Source: Bacteroidales bacterium (GTDB lineage Bacteria; Bacteroidota; Bacteroidia; Bacteroidales; JAAYJT01). From it: a stretch of DNA of 64,000 nucleotides. Of this stretch, positions 33,135 through 41,407 are shown in pieces; position 1 is the first letter of the stretch, and each line of letters begins with the position of its first letter. A program made the translations under genes and the position numbers. A model generated the notes under the pieces. It saw nothing but the letters and a program-made list of their open reading frames with translations. It was not told where the DNA came from and ran no database searches. Location of the stretch: the NCBI GenBank assembly GCA_014860575.1, contig JACZJK010000011.1, forward strand, positions 55,715 to 119,714, in the 5' to 3' direction.

Positions 33135-33578
33135 ATGCAAAGTGATAAAGGAATGACCATCATCGTCAAAAAAACAACCCAGATACTGGTGGGGATAATT
33201 GTGCTATTTGGCGCTTATATCATCACTCACGGGCATCTTACACCAGGTGGAGGATTTGCCGGAGGAACGATCATTGCTGGTGCATTTATACTGCTTATTC
33301 TTGCTTATGGCGACGACGTAATGCACCTGCGTGCTACAAAAGAGGATTCGTCGCAGCTCGAAAATATTGCACTTTTCATGTTTCTGCTTTTTGGATCCCT
33401 GGGCATGTTCATGATCCCCTCAGTTTTTTTTAAAAATTATTTGCCTTTGGGAACCGTTGGCGAATTGCTGAGTGCCGGTGTAATTCCATTGTTTAACTTT
33501 TTTGTGGGCATTGAAGTCGCGGCAGCATTGTTCACCATTTTCCTGGCATTCGTAATACTAAAGGAGGAAGACAAATGA
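33135..33578 (+). CDS. MrpB/MnhB-type antiporter subunit
   Basis: A 147-residue membrane protein with four hydrophobic segments. GHLTPGGGFAGGTIIAGAF is the MnhB family signature, and VKKTTQILVGIIVLFGAYII begins the first helix. It belongs to the Mrp Na+/H+ antiporter module and overlaps the next gene by 4 bp. Confidence 0.92.
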   Translation: MQSDKGMTIIVKKTTQILVGIIVLFGAYIITHGHLTPGGGFAGGTIIAGAFILLILAYGDDVMHLRATKEDSSQLENIALFMFLLFGSLGMFMIPSVFFKNYLPLGTVGELLSAGVIPLFNFFVGIEVAAALFTIFLAFVILKEEDK

Positions 33579-33913
33579 CATTGTTTTTATTGTGCTTTTT
33601 GCTGTTTCTGGTTGGCTTGTATGGTGTAATCACCAGGCGCAACCTCATTAAGATCGTTTTGGGTCTTTGCATTATGGAATACAGTCTGAATCTGTTTTTT
33701 GTCCTTATAGGATATGTGCATGATGGAATTGCTCCAATCATCACGAAAGGTTCGGAAAGAGCCACTTTTGTTGACCCGCTGCCACAAGCTATGGTACTCA
33801 CAGTTATTGTGATCGGACTGGCCACCACCGCCATGTTGCTTGCCATTGCCATCAGGCTTTACCGCAAACACGGCACTTTCGACATCAGAGAAATCAATTC
33901 ATTGAAAGGATAG
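33575..33913 (+). CDS. MrpC/MnhC-type (NuoK-like) antiporter subunit
   Basis: A 112-residue protein with three hydrophobic segments. Family markers are GVITRRNLIKIVLGLCIMEY, NLFFVLIGY and DPLPQAMVLTVIVIGLATTA. It is the NuoK-related subunit of the Mrp module. It is coupled to mnhB by a 4-bp overlap. Confidence 0.92.
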   Translation: MTLFLLCFLLFLVGLYGVITRRNLIKIVLGLCIMEYSLNLFFVLIGYVHDGIAPIITKGSERATFVDPLPQAMVLTVIVIGLATTAMLLAIAIRLYRKHGTFDIREINSLKG

Positions 33914-33916
33914 GAA

Positions 33917-35455
33917 ATGAAAGCTTTGATTCCATTATTTGTGATTCTGCCGCTGGCCGCCGCCTTCCTGATACCAATTTTTGCAGGCAAAGTGAGAGGC
34001 TTCGATAAATACCTGGCCTCTACGGTAATGCTGTCAACTGTGGTATTCAGCCTGTGGTTGTTATTTGTACCTGAACCTTATCCACTAATTTATAAAATTG
34101 GTGGTTGGGAACCAGTGAATGGAATACCTATCGGATTATATTTTGTACTAGATGGATTGACCGTTTTCATGCTCTGTATCATCTCGGTTGTTGGATTTCT
34201 TTCAGCTTTCTATTCGATAAACTATATTGCCAAGTTTACCGGTGAAAAATATTTTTATGCCCTTTTTTGCCTGATGGTGACTGGGATGAACGGAGTAGTG
34301 CTGGCCGGCGACCTTTTCAATCTGTTTGTTTTCCTTGAAATTTCCGTAATTGCCTCATATGCCTTGGTGGCCTTCGGTATCGAAAAGCAGGAACTGGAAG
34401 CTTCTTTCAAATACCAGGTAATGGGTGGGCTGGCTTCATTACTAATTGTGCTGGGCATTGCCATGCTTTACTGGCAAACCAAAACATTAAACATTGCAGA
34501 TATTGCGCTGGTGCTTGAAGGTGTGAACGACAAAAAGTTCATGTTGTTTACCCAATTCCTGCTACTGGCAGGCTTCGGGTTAAAAGCAGCTTTAATCCCT
34601 TTTCATGCCTGGCTGCCTGATGCACATTCCTCAGCGCCATCGCCCATTTCGGCCATGCTATCTGGAGTACTTATTAAAGCCATCGGAATTTATGCAATCA
34701 TTCGCCTGTTCTTCAATATGTTCATGTTGAGTACTGATATCGCCTGGGTAATTATTGTGCTTGGCTCGCTATCAATGATATTCGGCGTTTTCCTGGCCAT
34801 TGGCCAATGGGATTTGAAACGGCTGCTGGCTTACCACAGCATCAGCCAGATGGGATATGTAATTCTGGGAACCGGAATAGGTATGCTAATCCTTGCCAGA
34901 GGTGGGGATTTGAAAGTGGCTTCGCTGGCTATTGCAGGAGGTTTGTTCCATCTTGTGAATCATGCCGTATTTAAAGGATTGCTCTTCCTGAATGCCGGCG
35001 CTATTGAATACAGAACAGGCACAAGAAAACTGCAGGAAATGGGTGGATTATCGGAAAAAATGCCTATTACTTCTGCGACTTCTTTAAGCGCTTCTATGGC
35101 AATTTCGGGCATACCACCGTTTAATGGGTTCTTCAGCAAGTTGTTGATTATCGTAGCCGCAGTACTTGGGAAATTCTATTTATTGGCGCTGTTTGCCGTA
35201 ATTGTTAGCATCATTACACTGGCATCTTTTATGAAGGTTCAAAAATATGCATTTTACGGTTCATCCCTTCGCCGTGAAATTGAAAAAATAAAGGAAGTGC
35301 CTTTTGCCATGAGTTTCTCGATGATTGTAATGGCTTTGCTTTGCCTGGCCTTGAGCCTGTTGATTTTCCCGGGGATCAGAGAAACGATTTTAATGCCGGC
35401 AGTGGAAAGTTTGATGAATATGGGAAATTATGGAGTTGAAATATTGGGATATTGA
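33917..35455 (+). CDS. MrpD/MnhD-type (NuoN-like) antiporter subunit
   Basis: A 512-residue membrane protein with about fourteen hydrophobic segments. Conserved ion-channel elements include NLFVFLEISVIASYALVAFG, LKAALIPFHAWLPDAHSSAP followed by SPISAMLSG, AYHSISQMGYVILG and FHLVNHAVFKGLLFLNAGA. It is the second antiporter-like subunit of the cluster besides the NuoL/MrpA-type one. It corresponds to MbhH of archaeal Mbh complexes. Confidence 0.92.
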   Translation: MKALIPLFVILPLAAAFLIPIFAGKVRGFDKYLASTVMLSTVVFSLWLLFVPEPYPLIYKIGGWEPVNGIPIGLYFVLDGLTVFMLCIISVVGFLSAFYSINYIAKFTGEKYFYALFCLMVTGMNGVVLAGDLFNLFVFLEISVIASYALVAFGIEKQELEASFKYQVMGGLASLLIVLGIAMLYWQTKTLNIADIALVLEGVNDKKFMLFTQFLLLAGFGLKAALIPFHAWLPDAHSSAPSPISAMLSGVLIKAIGIYAIIRLFFNMFMLSTDIAWVIIVLGSLSMIFGVFLAIGQWDLKRLLAYHSISQMGYVILGTGIGMLILARGGDLKVASLAIAGGLFHLVNHAVFKGLLFLNAGAIEYRTGTRKLQEMGGLSEKMPITSATSLSASMAISGIPPFNGFFSKLLIIVAAVLGKFYLLALFAVIVSIITLASFMKVQKYAFYGSSLRREIEKIKEVPFAMSFSMIVMALLCLALSLLIFPGIRETILMPAVESLMNMGNYGVEILGY

Positions 35456-35561
35456 ATTTCAGATTGACGATTTCGGATTTAATTTTGAAATTTTAGACTT
35501 TGAATTTTGATCTGGTGCCTTGGAACTTGGATTTGGAATTTTGGACTTTAGACCTTAAAAT
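35456..35561. repeat. Short-word repeats between mnhD and mnhE
   Basis: Variants of TTTCGGATTTAATTTTG and TTGGAATTTTGGACTTT fill the 106-bp gap inside the operon. No terminator was recognised, so transcription probably continues into mnhE. Confidence 0.55.
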
Positions 35562-36047
35562 ATGAGAAGCATTGCATTATTCATCCTGCTCTTTGGTTTC
35601 TGGCTGATATTTACCTTTAGTTTGAAAACCGACCATATAATTGTGGGAGCGTTGCTGTCACTGGTTATTACACTATTCTTCGGGAGGTATTATGTGGAAG
35701 AACCAGTGAAATTTCTTCACCCACACAGGTGGTTGTGGTCAATAATCTATATCATCATTTTTCTATGGGAATGTGTGAAAGCCAATTTTGATGTCGCTTA
35801 CCGGGTCATACATCCCGATTTACCTATCCACCCAGGCATCGTTAAAGTGAAGCTGAATCTTCAAACCGATATGGCACGTGCTATCCTGGCCAATTCCATT
35901 ACCATGACTCCGGGAACCATCACTGTGGATATACAGGACAACTACATTTACATACACTGGATTAATGTGCGGGGGCAAAGACCCGAAGAGTATTCATACC
36001 GCATCTGCGGAAAATTTGAAAAATATATTGGGAGGATTTTCGAATGA
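35562..36047 (+). CDS. MrpE/MnhE-type antiporter subunit
   Basis: A 161-residue protein with two or three N-terminal hydrophobic segments and a soluble C-terminal part. Family blocks are LWSIIYIIIFLWECVKANFD, HPGIVKVKLNLQTDMARAIL followed by ANSITMTPGT, and the late YIHWINV. Its stop overlaps the mnhF start by 4 bp. It is part of the Mrp module. Confidence 0.92.
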   Translation: MRSIALFILLFGFWLIFTFSLKTDHIIVGALLSLVITLFFGRYYVEEPVKFLHPHRWLWSIIYIIIFLWECVKANFDVAYRVIHPDLPIHPGIVKVKLNLQTDMARAILANSITMTPGTITVDIQDNYIYIHWINVRGQRPEEYSYRICGKFEKYIGRIFE

Positions 36048-36310
36048 ACCTGTTGACCAACATCTTTCTTTATTCGCTGATAGCCATGTGTTTCATGTGC
36101 TTTTACCGGGTAGTGCGCGGCCCCACCATCGCCGACCGCCTGGTTGGGATTGATATTCTCGGCATTCTTGTAGTAGGAATAACAGCCATCATTGCTTATA
36201 AAACCGGTATGAGTTTTATACTTGATATTGGAATCGCCTGGATCATTCTGAGTTTTATCGGAACATTAACGCTGGCAAAATATTTATGGAGGAACAAGCT
36301 CAATGAATGA
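36044..36310 (+). CDS. MrpF/MnhF-type antiporter subunit
   Basis: An 88-residue protein with three hydrophobic segments. RVVRGPTIADRLVGIDILG is the MnhF signature. It overlaps the genes on both sides by a few bases, which indicates tight coupling within the Mrp module. Confidence 0.92.
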   Translation: MNLLTNIFLYSLIAMCFMCFYRVVRGPTIADRLVGIDILGILVVGITAIIAYKTGMSFILDIGIAWIILSFIGTLTLAKYLWRNKLNE

Positions 36311-36659
36311 AACCATTAGCATCATACTGATTATCATCGGCCTGCTGTTCGATTTTTTCGGGTGCCTGGGGCTGATACGTTTGCCGGATGTGTATAACCG
36401 CCTGCAATCGGCAACCAAATGTGTTACTTTGGGAACCTGGTGCATTTTACTTGCATTGCTGATACGCTTTGGTTTCACAGAGATAGGTATGAAAGCACTG
36501 ATTGCCATACCATTGTTGTTTCTAGCTTCCACTGTGGCAGCTCATTCCCTGGTTCGCGGTTCATACCATTACGGAATAAAACTTTGGGATAAAAGTGTTC
36601 GTGACGAATACGCTGCCGATGCAGGGATTGATGAAGGAGTCGGTAAGAAAGCAGAATAG
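36303..36659 (+). CDS. MrpG/MnhG-type antiporter subunit
   Basis: A 118-residue protein with three hydrophobic segments. FFGCLGLIRLPDVYNRLQSA followed by TKCVTLG is the MnhG signature. With it the cluster has homologues of all Mrp subunits A to G. Its start lies 8 bp inside mnhF. Confidence 0.92.
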   Translation: MNETISIILIIIGLLFDFFGCLGLIRLPDVYNRLQSATKCVTLGTWCILLALLIRFGFTEIGMKALIAIPLLFLASTVAAHSLVRGSYHYGIKLWDKSVRDEYAADAGIDEGVGKKAE

Positions 36660-36766
36660 TTGCTGGTTGCTGGTTACTGGTTTGTTTTGAAGTAGTAAAT
36701 GAGATTAGGTTTAACCGGAGTTTAAAATCGTAAATCCGAAATCATAAATCGAAAATAATTGTAGAG

Positions 36767-37378
36767 ATGAGATATCCAAAACTAAGGGAACTGAAAGAAG
36801 CAGTTGTTTCGCTGGTCACACCAGCTTATACGACCCGGTTCCCGTATAAGGCACATGAACCTTTTGAAAATTTCAGGGGCAAACCAGTGGTGAGTGAAGA
36901 GCATTGCGTTGGCTGCCAGACATGTGCCAATGTGTGCCCGCCTGGAGCCATCACCTACTCCGATGATAAACAAACCGGTAAACGTACCATCGTCCGTGAT
37001 TACGGTAAATGCATTTTCTGCGGACAGTGTGAAGAGCATTGCATTACAAAAAAAGGCGTGAAACTGAGCGATAAGATATTTGATCTCTCTACTTTTAATC
37101 GCGAGGAATTGGTTGAAACCCAGGAACGGGAACTCATTCTCTGCAATTCCTGCGGAGCCATCATCACTACCCGTGATCACATGCGTTTTCTATACTCTAA
37201 ACTCGGACCCAAGGCATTTTCTTCTATCCTTAATCTGAACCTGTTCAACGAACATCTGCAGCTGGCTGATCCTGCAAAAACCAAAGTTGAAGTCCGCGAT
37301 GGCCTGAAGCGCAAGGATATGTTCAACATCATTTGTCCGAATTGTTTGCGGCAGGTGCTGGTCAAAGACCTTTTGTAA
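36767..37378 (+). CDS. HycF/HyfH-like ferredoxin subunit of the [NiFe] hydrogenase
   Basis: A 203-residue NuoI-related protein. Two [4Fe-4S] motifs, CVGCQTCANVC and CIFCGQCEEHC, follow a FRGKPVV segment typical of HycF. The C-terminal half has two more Cys pairs, LCNSCG and CPNCLRQ, resembling the extra C-terminal Cys of HycF/HyfH and possibly binding zinc or iron. It probably connects the four-cluster ferredoxin and the small subunit. It follows mnhG by about 107 bp of repeat-like sequence and is unusual only in its late position in the operon. Confidence 0.88.
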   Translation: MRYPKLRELKEAVVSLVTPAYTTRFPYKAHEPFENFRGKPVVSEEHCVGCQTCANVCPPGAITYSDDKQTGKRTIVRDYGKCIFCGQCEEHCITKKGVKLSDKIFDLSTFNREELVETQERELILCNSCGAIITTRDHMRFLYSKLGPKAFSSILNLNLFNEHLQLADPAKTKVEVRDGLKRKDMFNIICPNCLRQVLVKDLL

Positions 37379-37484
37379 TTTCGGATTGACGATTTACGTC
37401 CCGATAGCTATCGGGATCGGATTTAGGGTTTCCAACTTTCGTCTTCCGACTTCGGTCTTCTGACTTCCAACTAAAATCCAAACC
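37379..37484. repeat. Short-word repeats and an 18-bp perfect palindrome before the endopeptidase gene
   Basis: TCCCGATAGCTATCGGGA at 37399-37416 is a perfect palindrome of 18 bp. Around it lie variants of TTTCGGATTGACGATTT and CTTCCGACTTCGG. It could form a short hairpin between the last two operon genes. Confidence 0.75.
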
Positions 37485-37940
37485 ATGCTCAACTCACTGC
37501 AACATATCTTCCACCAATCCCACTCCAAAATCCTCATCATCGCCATAGGCAACTTTCTCCGCAGCGATGACGGAGCAGGCCCCCGAATCCTGGAAAAACT
37601 CAAAGCTACCGATCGCATTCAATTACTTAATGCCGAAACCAATATTGAGCGTTACATTAAACCGATACAGCAAAGCGGCGCTGATGTGCTGCTTTTCATT
37701 GACTGCGTGCACTTCGGCAAAGAAGCGGGCTATGCAGAACTCCTCTCGATTGACAAGATTGAGGATCACACCTTGCACAGCCATAATATTTCGCTAAAGC
37801 GTATGAAGGAGTTTTTTACTGTTCCTGCTTATGTGCTGGGAATACAGCCCGGGACTTTGAAAGTGAGTGAAAGCATGAGTCCGGAAGTTGCGAAAAGCGT
37901 TGAATTAATTGTGAAAAAAATTGATGCGATGATCGGGTAA
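37485..37940 (+). CDS. HycI-like hydrogenase maturation endopeptidase
   Basis: A 151-residue protease of the HycI/HyaD family that trims the large-subunit C-terminus after nickel insertion. Visible motifs are IGNFLRSDDGAGP (metal-binding acidic residue), FIDCVHFG (second acidic residue) and HSHNISL (His). It matches the removable 34-residue tail on the large subunit encoded at 29512-30699. It is the last gene of the cluster. Confidence 0.9.
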   Translation: MLNSLQHIFHQSHSKILIIAIGNFLRSDDGAGPRILEKLKATDRIQLLNAETNIERYIKPIQQSGADVLLFIDCVHFGKEAGYAELLSIDKIEDHTLHSHNISLKRMKEFFTVPAYVLGIQPGTLKVSESMSPEVAKSVELIVKKIDAMIG

Positions 37941-38085
37941 ATATCAAACGAATTCAATTTGTCTGGCTCAAACGCATCATTCGATCTAATAACTTTGAGA
38001 TCAAAAAAAAATCGCTTATACGAGAAGCAGTCTAGCCACTTGGTGCGGAATCGGGGCAACGGCCTGTCTGGTTGTCATCTCCCCT

Positions 38086-38121
38086 TCTCATCATCTCATC
38101 TTCTCATCTTCTCATCTTCAC
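38086..38121. repeat. TCTCATCTTC-type microsatellite
   Basis: About three imperfect copies of TCTCATCTTC lie next to the stop codon of the CAP/SPOR gene. No function is evident. Confidence 0.7.
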
Positions 38122-38129
38122 CATAACCC

Positions 38130-39032
38130 CTACTTCTCCATAATCCAGACTCCTTTAAAAACAGCATCGAGTTGACGGCGCATTTTTTGGACTTCGGTCA
38201 GATCGGAAAAATCATAGACAGAAATTCGGTAATTTCCTTCTTTTTCGACCACCTTAGCATCAGCATAGCCACCAGCCTGAAGACGCTTTACTTCAGTTTT
38301 TGATTGGGCTTCTTCCTTAAAACTTCCTACAATAAGGTAGTAAGTGATTTGGGGCTCTTCAGGTTCGGTTTCAGGATCAGCATCATTTTCTGATTCTTCA
38401 ATATATTCATTGATCAACCAGTCGCTTGTTAACATTTTGTTGCCAGTGCATAATTTTACTGATGTTTCCTGGTCAATTACCTCTCCGAACCAAATTGAGG
38501 CGTAGCCCTGGTAAATAGCTACTCCCATCGCTTTCCAGGATTTCTCTTTCCAGCGGTCACGGTTCAATAGCAAATCATTGGTGGGCCCAAATATTCTCCA
38601 CTGATTAAGCGCACTCAAAGGAGATATTTCAACATTCTCCCATAAAATCAATTCCTGGCCATTGCCTTTGTAATCAGTTAATTCTCTGGGTTTGTTCCAC
38701 ATGCAGTTGGTTCGGTTTGGATCCTTTGCATAACAGCATGGCGACCAGTTTCCTTTCTCTGACCAGGAATGCAGGTTGCAACCAAAAAGATCAGGTCTGT
38801 TTTCGTGAAGATCCCTTACGTGAGCATAAGCAACATAAGAAAGTGAAGCAGAAAGTGGTATTATCTCGAACCCATATGTCATACGGTATTCGTTGATGAG
38901 ACGATAAAGATGCAGTTCATCTGACGATACGCAGAACTCCACAGGTAAAACATTTTTAGGTTTTCCACGCTGTGCAAGGTTCAACAGCGGGATCACCAAA
39001 AGAATAATAACAAGAACGAAATCTTTCTTCAT
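38130..39032 (-). CDS. CAP-domain protein with C-terminal SPOR domain
   Basis: A 300-residue exported protein. Residues 1-21 form a signal peptide. Residues about 40-185 resemble the CAP/SCP domain: LINEYRMTYGF, YAHVRDLHENRPDLFGCNLHSW (read in parts), LWENVE and a late WFGEVID. An acidic linker (ESENDADPETEPEEP) leads to a SPOR-like peptidoglycan-binding domain at residues about 228-300 (YYLIVGSFKEEAQSKTEVKR, YRISVYDF). It probably sits in the periplasm at septal or denuded peptidoglycan; enzymatic activity is unknown. It is a single gene. Confidence 0.8.
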   Translation of the reverse strand: MKKDFVLVIILLVIPLLNLAQRGKPKNVLPVEFCVSSDELHLYRLINEYRMTYGFEIIPLSASLSYVAYAHVRDLHENRPDLFGCNLHSWSEKGNWSPCCYAKDPNRTNCMWNKPRELTDYKGNGQELILWENVEISPLSALNQWRIFGPTNDLLLNRDRWKEKSWKAMGVAIYQGYASIWFGEVIDQETSVKLCTGNKMLTSDWLINEYIEESENDADPETEPEEPQITYYLIVGSFKEEAQSKTEVKRLQAGGYADAKVVEKEGNYRISVYDFSDLTEVQKMRRQLDAVFKGVWIMEK

Positions 39033-39293
39033 GTAAATTTTTCAGATAATCTAATTGTGTTTTAAAATCAAAGCATCCTGAAATGTTAACGAGGCTTAAT
39101 CTAACCTATTGCTAAAAGTATCCTGGCATTAATGGTTTTATACTTGTGACAATCTTTATGCCATATACCCTATATGGATTGAAAAATATTTTTTCAGAGA
39201 TTAAAACCGCTTGGTATAGATGGAATTGCTAACTTCGTCGGATATAGCACAAACTACTGAATCATTTTATCTTACAAACCTAAATAACATCAA

Positions 39294-39629
39294 ATGAAAA
39301 CATTAGCATTAATTCTGATTCTTGCTCTCACAGCATTCAGTTGTGGTGGGCCAACGCAAACCAATGAAAATGAGAAAATGCAACCTGGAATTGAGTTGAC
39401 AGAACTCAAGCTCGATGTAAAAGGCATGACCTGCGAAGGCTGCGAAAATGCCATCATCCGCTCAGTTGGCAGCCTCGAAGGCGTTCATGAAACCCATGCT
39501 TCACACACTGATGAGTTGGTTACAGTTTATTATGACCCTGAACTTACAGATGCCGGACAAATTACTGCAGCCATCATCAAAACAGGGTATGAGGTAGTCA
39601 CTGACAATCCAAAAACAGAGGTTGAATGA
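39294..39629 (+). CDS. Heavy-metal-associated (HMA) domain lipoprotein
   Basis: A 111-residue protein. Residues 1-17 are a lipoprotein signal with lipobox AFSC (Cys17). The HMA domain has the metal-binding loop GMTCEGCENAI near residue 44 and the ferredoxin-like strands VHETHASH and LVTVYYDPE. It probably binds copper or a similar soft metal in the periplasm, perhaps as a metallochaperone. No transporter gene is adjacent, so the partner is unknown. Confidence 0.85.
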   Translation: MKTLALILILALTAFSCGGPTQTNENEKMQPGIELTELKLDVKGMTCEGCENAIIRSVGSLEGVHETHASHTDELVTVYYDPELTDAGQITAAIIKTGYEVVTDNPKTEVE

Positions 39630-39730
39630 AAATGGAAAATTGAACACCTGAGCGCTATTCCTAAAGTAAATTCAAAATTTAAGATTCAATATTAATAATT
39701 CGTCCTTCGTAATTCGTAAATTAAATTAAC

Positions 39731-40456
39731 ATGAATCTATTTTACGACCCAACTATCACGTTTAGCCCGGCCATCCCCCTGCCTTTCCTGCATTTTCTGA
39801 ATGAGGAAGAATCCAGGCATTGTGTCAAGGTTTTGCGCATGCGGGTCGGAAATGAAGTTTATCTCACCAACGGTCAAGGCTTCCTTTTTACCGGGAAATT
39901 ATGCACGCTTAACCCCGGTTCATGCGAAATCGAAATTACTGCATTAACAAAGCATGAACCGGCAGATTATTCCATTCATATTGCAGTGGCTCCAATAAAA
40001 AATATGAGCCGCTTTGAGTGGTTCCTCGAAAAGGCAACAGAGATTGGGATTAATGAAGTGACACCTTTGATTTGCGCCCGTTCAGAGAAGATTTCGGTTC
40101 GTACAGATAGGATGAATAAAATAATCACTGCCGCCTTGAAGCAAAGCCTTGGCGTTTTTCATCCTATACTAAATGAACCTGTAGGTTATAAAAAATTCCT
40201 TGAGAAAACCAGAGAATCGGGCAAATATATAGGTTGGTGCGAAACCAAAGATGAACCTTTGTTCACAAGTATCTGTTTGCCTAGGAAAGACGTTGTTGTA
40301 CTGATTGGGCCTGAAGGCGATTTTACGGCTGAAGAAGTAGTGTTGGCAAAAGAAACCGGTTATCTTCCAATAAGCCTTGGCAATAATCGTTTAAGAACCG
40401 AAACCGCAGCGCTGGCAGCATGTTTTGCCGTGCATTTTGTAAATGGAAAAATTTGA
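39731..40456 (+). CDS. rsmE: 16S rRNA (uracil1498-N3)-methyltransferase RsmE
   Basis: A 241-residue SPOUT methyltransferase that methylates U1498 of 16S rRNA. The N-terminal PUA-like part has HCVKVLRMRVGNEVYLTNGQ. The SPOUT knot shows IGPEGDFTAEEV and SLGNNRLRTETAALAA, the SAM-binding region. KNMSRFEWFLEKATEIGINE is another family block. Length is normal. Confidence 0.95.
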   Translation: MNLFYDPTITFSPAIPLPFLHFLNEEESRHCVKVLRMRVGNEVYLTNGQGFLFTGKLCTLNPGSCEIEITALTKHEPADYSIHIAVAPIKNMSRFEWFLEKATEIGINEVTPLICARSEKISVRTDRMNKIITAALKQSLGVFHPILNEPVGYKKFLEKTRESGKYIGWCETKDEPLFTSICLPRKDVVVLIGPEGDFTAEEVVLAKETGYLPISLGNNRLRTETAALAACFAVHFVNGKI

Positions 40457-40467
40457 AATCTAATCTC

Positions 40468-40496
40468 CTGTCAGACCGCTGGAAGCGGTCGGACGG
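40468..40496. repeat. REP-like palindromic element, copy A
   Basis: The inverted repeat CAGACCGCT/AGCGGTCGG with its flanks is nearly identical, in reverse orientation, to the element at 54231-54258. It lies just after rsmE and may serve as its transcription terminator or be a dispersed repeat. Confidence 0.7.
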
Positions 40497-40556
40497 TAAG
40501 ATCCGCGAAAATCTGCTAAATTAGTGTCATCAGCGTTCTAATCAACATTTCAGAAA

Positions 40557-41213
40557 ATGAGAAAAACCATATTCATAAGCCTTGTTGCAATATTACTCTC
40601 CATAAACTCATTTAGCCAGGCTCCGTTGCGTATAGCCTTAATGAAATACAGTGGTGGCGGCGACTGGTATGCTGATCCTACTGCACTGCCCAACCTCATT
40701 GCATTTTGCAACAACGAACTAGGCACCAACATCCAGGCAACCCATGATATAGTTGACGTTGGCAGCAGCGACATTTTTAATTACCCATTTGTACACATGA
40801 GCGGTCACGGCAATGTGGAGCTTTCAATACAGGAGGCACAAAATCTCCGCAACTATTTAATTTCAGGTGGTTTCCTGCATATTGACGACAATTATGGCAT
40901 GGATCCATTTATAAGACCGCAAATGAAAAAGGTATTCCCTGAACTTGACTTTATAGAGTTGCCGGCAAATCATGAACTCTACAAACAGAAGTTCATTTTC
41001 CCTCAGGGTCTGCCTAAGGTTCATCAACATGATGGCAAGCCACCACAGGGTTTTGGACTTTTCTGGGAAGGCCGTCTTGTTTGTTTTTATACTTACGAAA
41101 CCGATTTAAGCGATGGCTGGGAAGATGCTGAAGTGCACAACAATTCACCGGAAATGCGTGTGAGAGCCTTGCGCATGGGTGCGAACCTGATCCAGTTTGT
41201 ATTCACGCAGTAA
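40557..41213 (+). CDS. DUF4159 domain-containing exported protein
   Basis: A 218-residue protein with a signal peptide of about 20 residues (ending SINSFSQ). The mature part matches DUF4159: LRIALMKYSGGGDWYADPTA, FVHMSGHGNVELS, GGFLHIDDNYGMDPFIRPQM and FWEGRLVCFYTYETDLSDGW. The fold is predicted to resemble the class I glutamine amidotransferase-like group, without an evident catalytic Cys. Function is unknown. It stands alone between rsmE and the first giant T9SS gene. Confidence 0.88.
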   Translation: MRKTIFISLVAILLSINSFSQAPLRIALMKYSGGGDWYADPTALPNLIAFCNNELGTNIQATHDIVDVGSSDIFNYPFVHMSGHGNVELSIQEAQNLRNYLISGGFLHIDDNYGMDPFIRPQMKKVFPELDFIELPANHELYKQKFIFPQGLPKVHQHDGKPPQGFGLFWEGRLVCFYTYETDLSDGWEDAEVHNNSPEMRVRALRMGANLIQFVFTQ

Positions 41214-41376
41214 TGCTTTTGGATTGCTTAAATTCATGGTTAATATCAGCCTTGGGTTAATAATTTTCATTCACACATAAATAGCACGTAATCATAGCCT
41301 TATAGATCCAATATATCTGCTGGGTCCGGCTTAATCTCTTGCCTGAAATTTATTTTCATCTGAAAGCTAAAAGTTA

Positions 41377-41407
41377 TTGACTTTCGGGTTCGAATGGCTT
41401 ACTTTAG
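41377..41407 (+). promoter_or_regulatory. Promoter of the first giant T9SS gene
   Basis: TTGAC (41377-41381), an 18-nt spacer and TACTTTAG (41400-41407; one mismatch to TAnnTTTG). The identical two boxes with identical spacing occur before the second giant gene. It predicts a leader of about 180 nt. The rest of the 380-bp gap (41214-41593) shows nothing else recognisable. Confidence 0.65.

Noticed and set aside
27701..36659. Respiratory complex I operon
   Set aside because: The large subunit has both CxxC nickel-binding motifs and a processed tail, there are no NuoE/F/G genes, and Mrp-type E, F, G subunits are present.
39033..39293. Possible small gene or RNA before the HMA lipoprotein gene
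   Set aside because: No frame, hairpin or clear promoter was found in this 261-bp gap.
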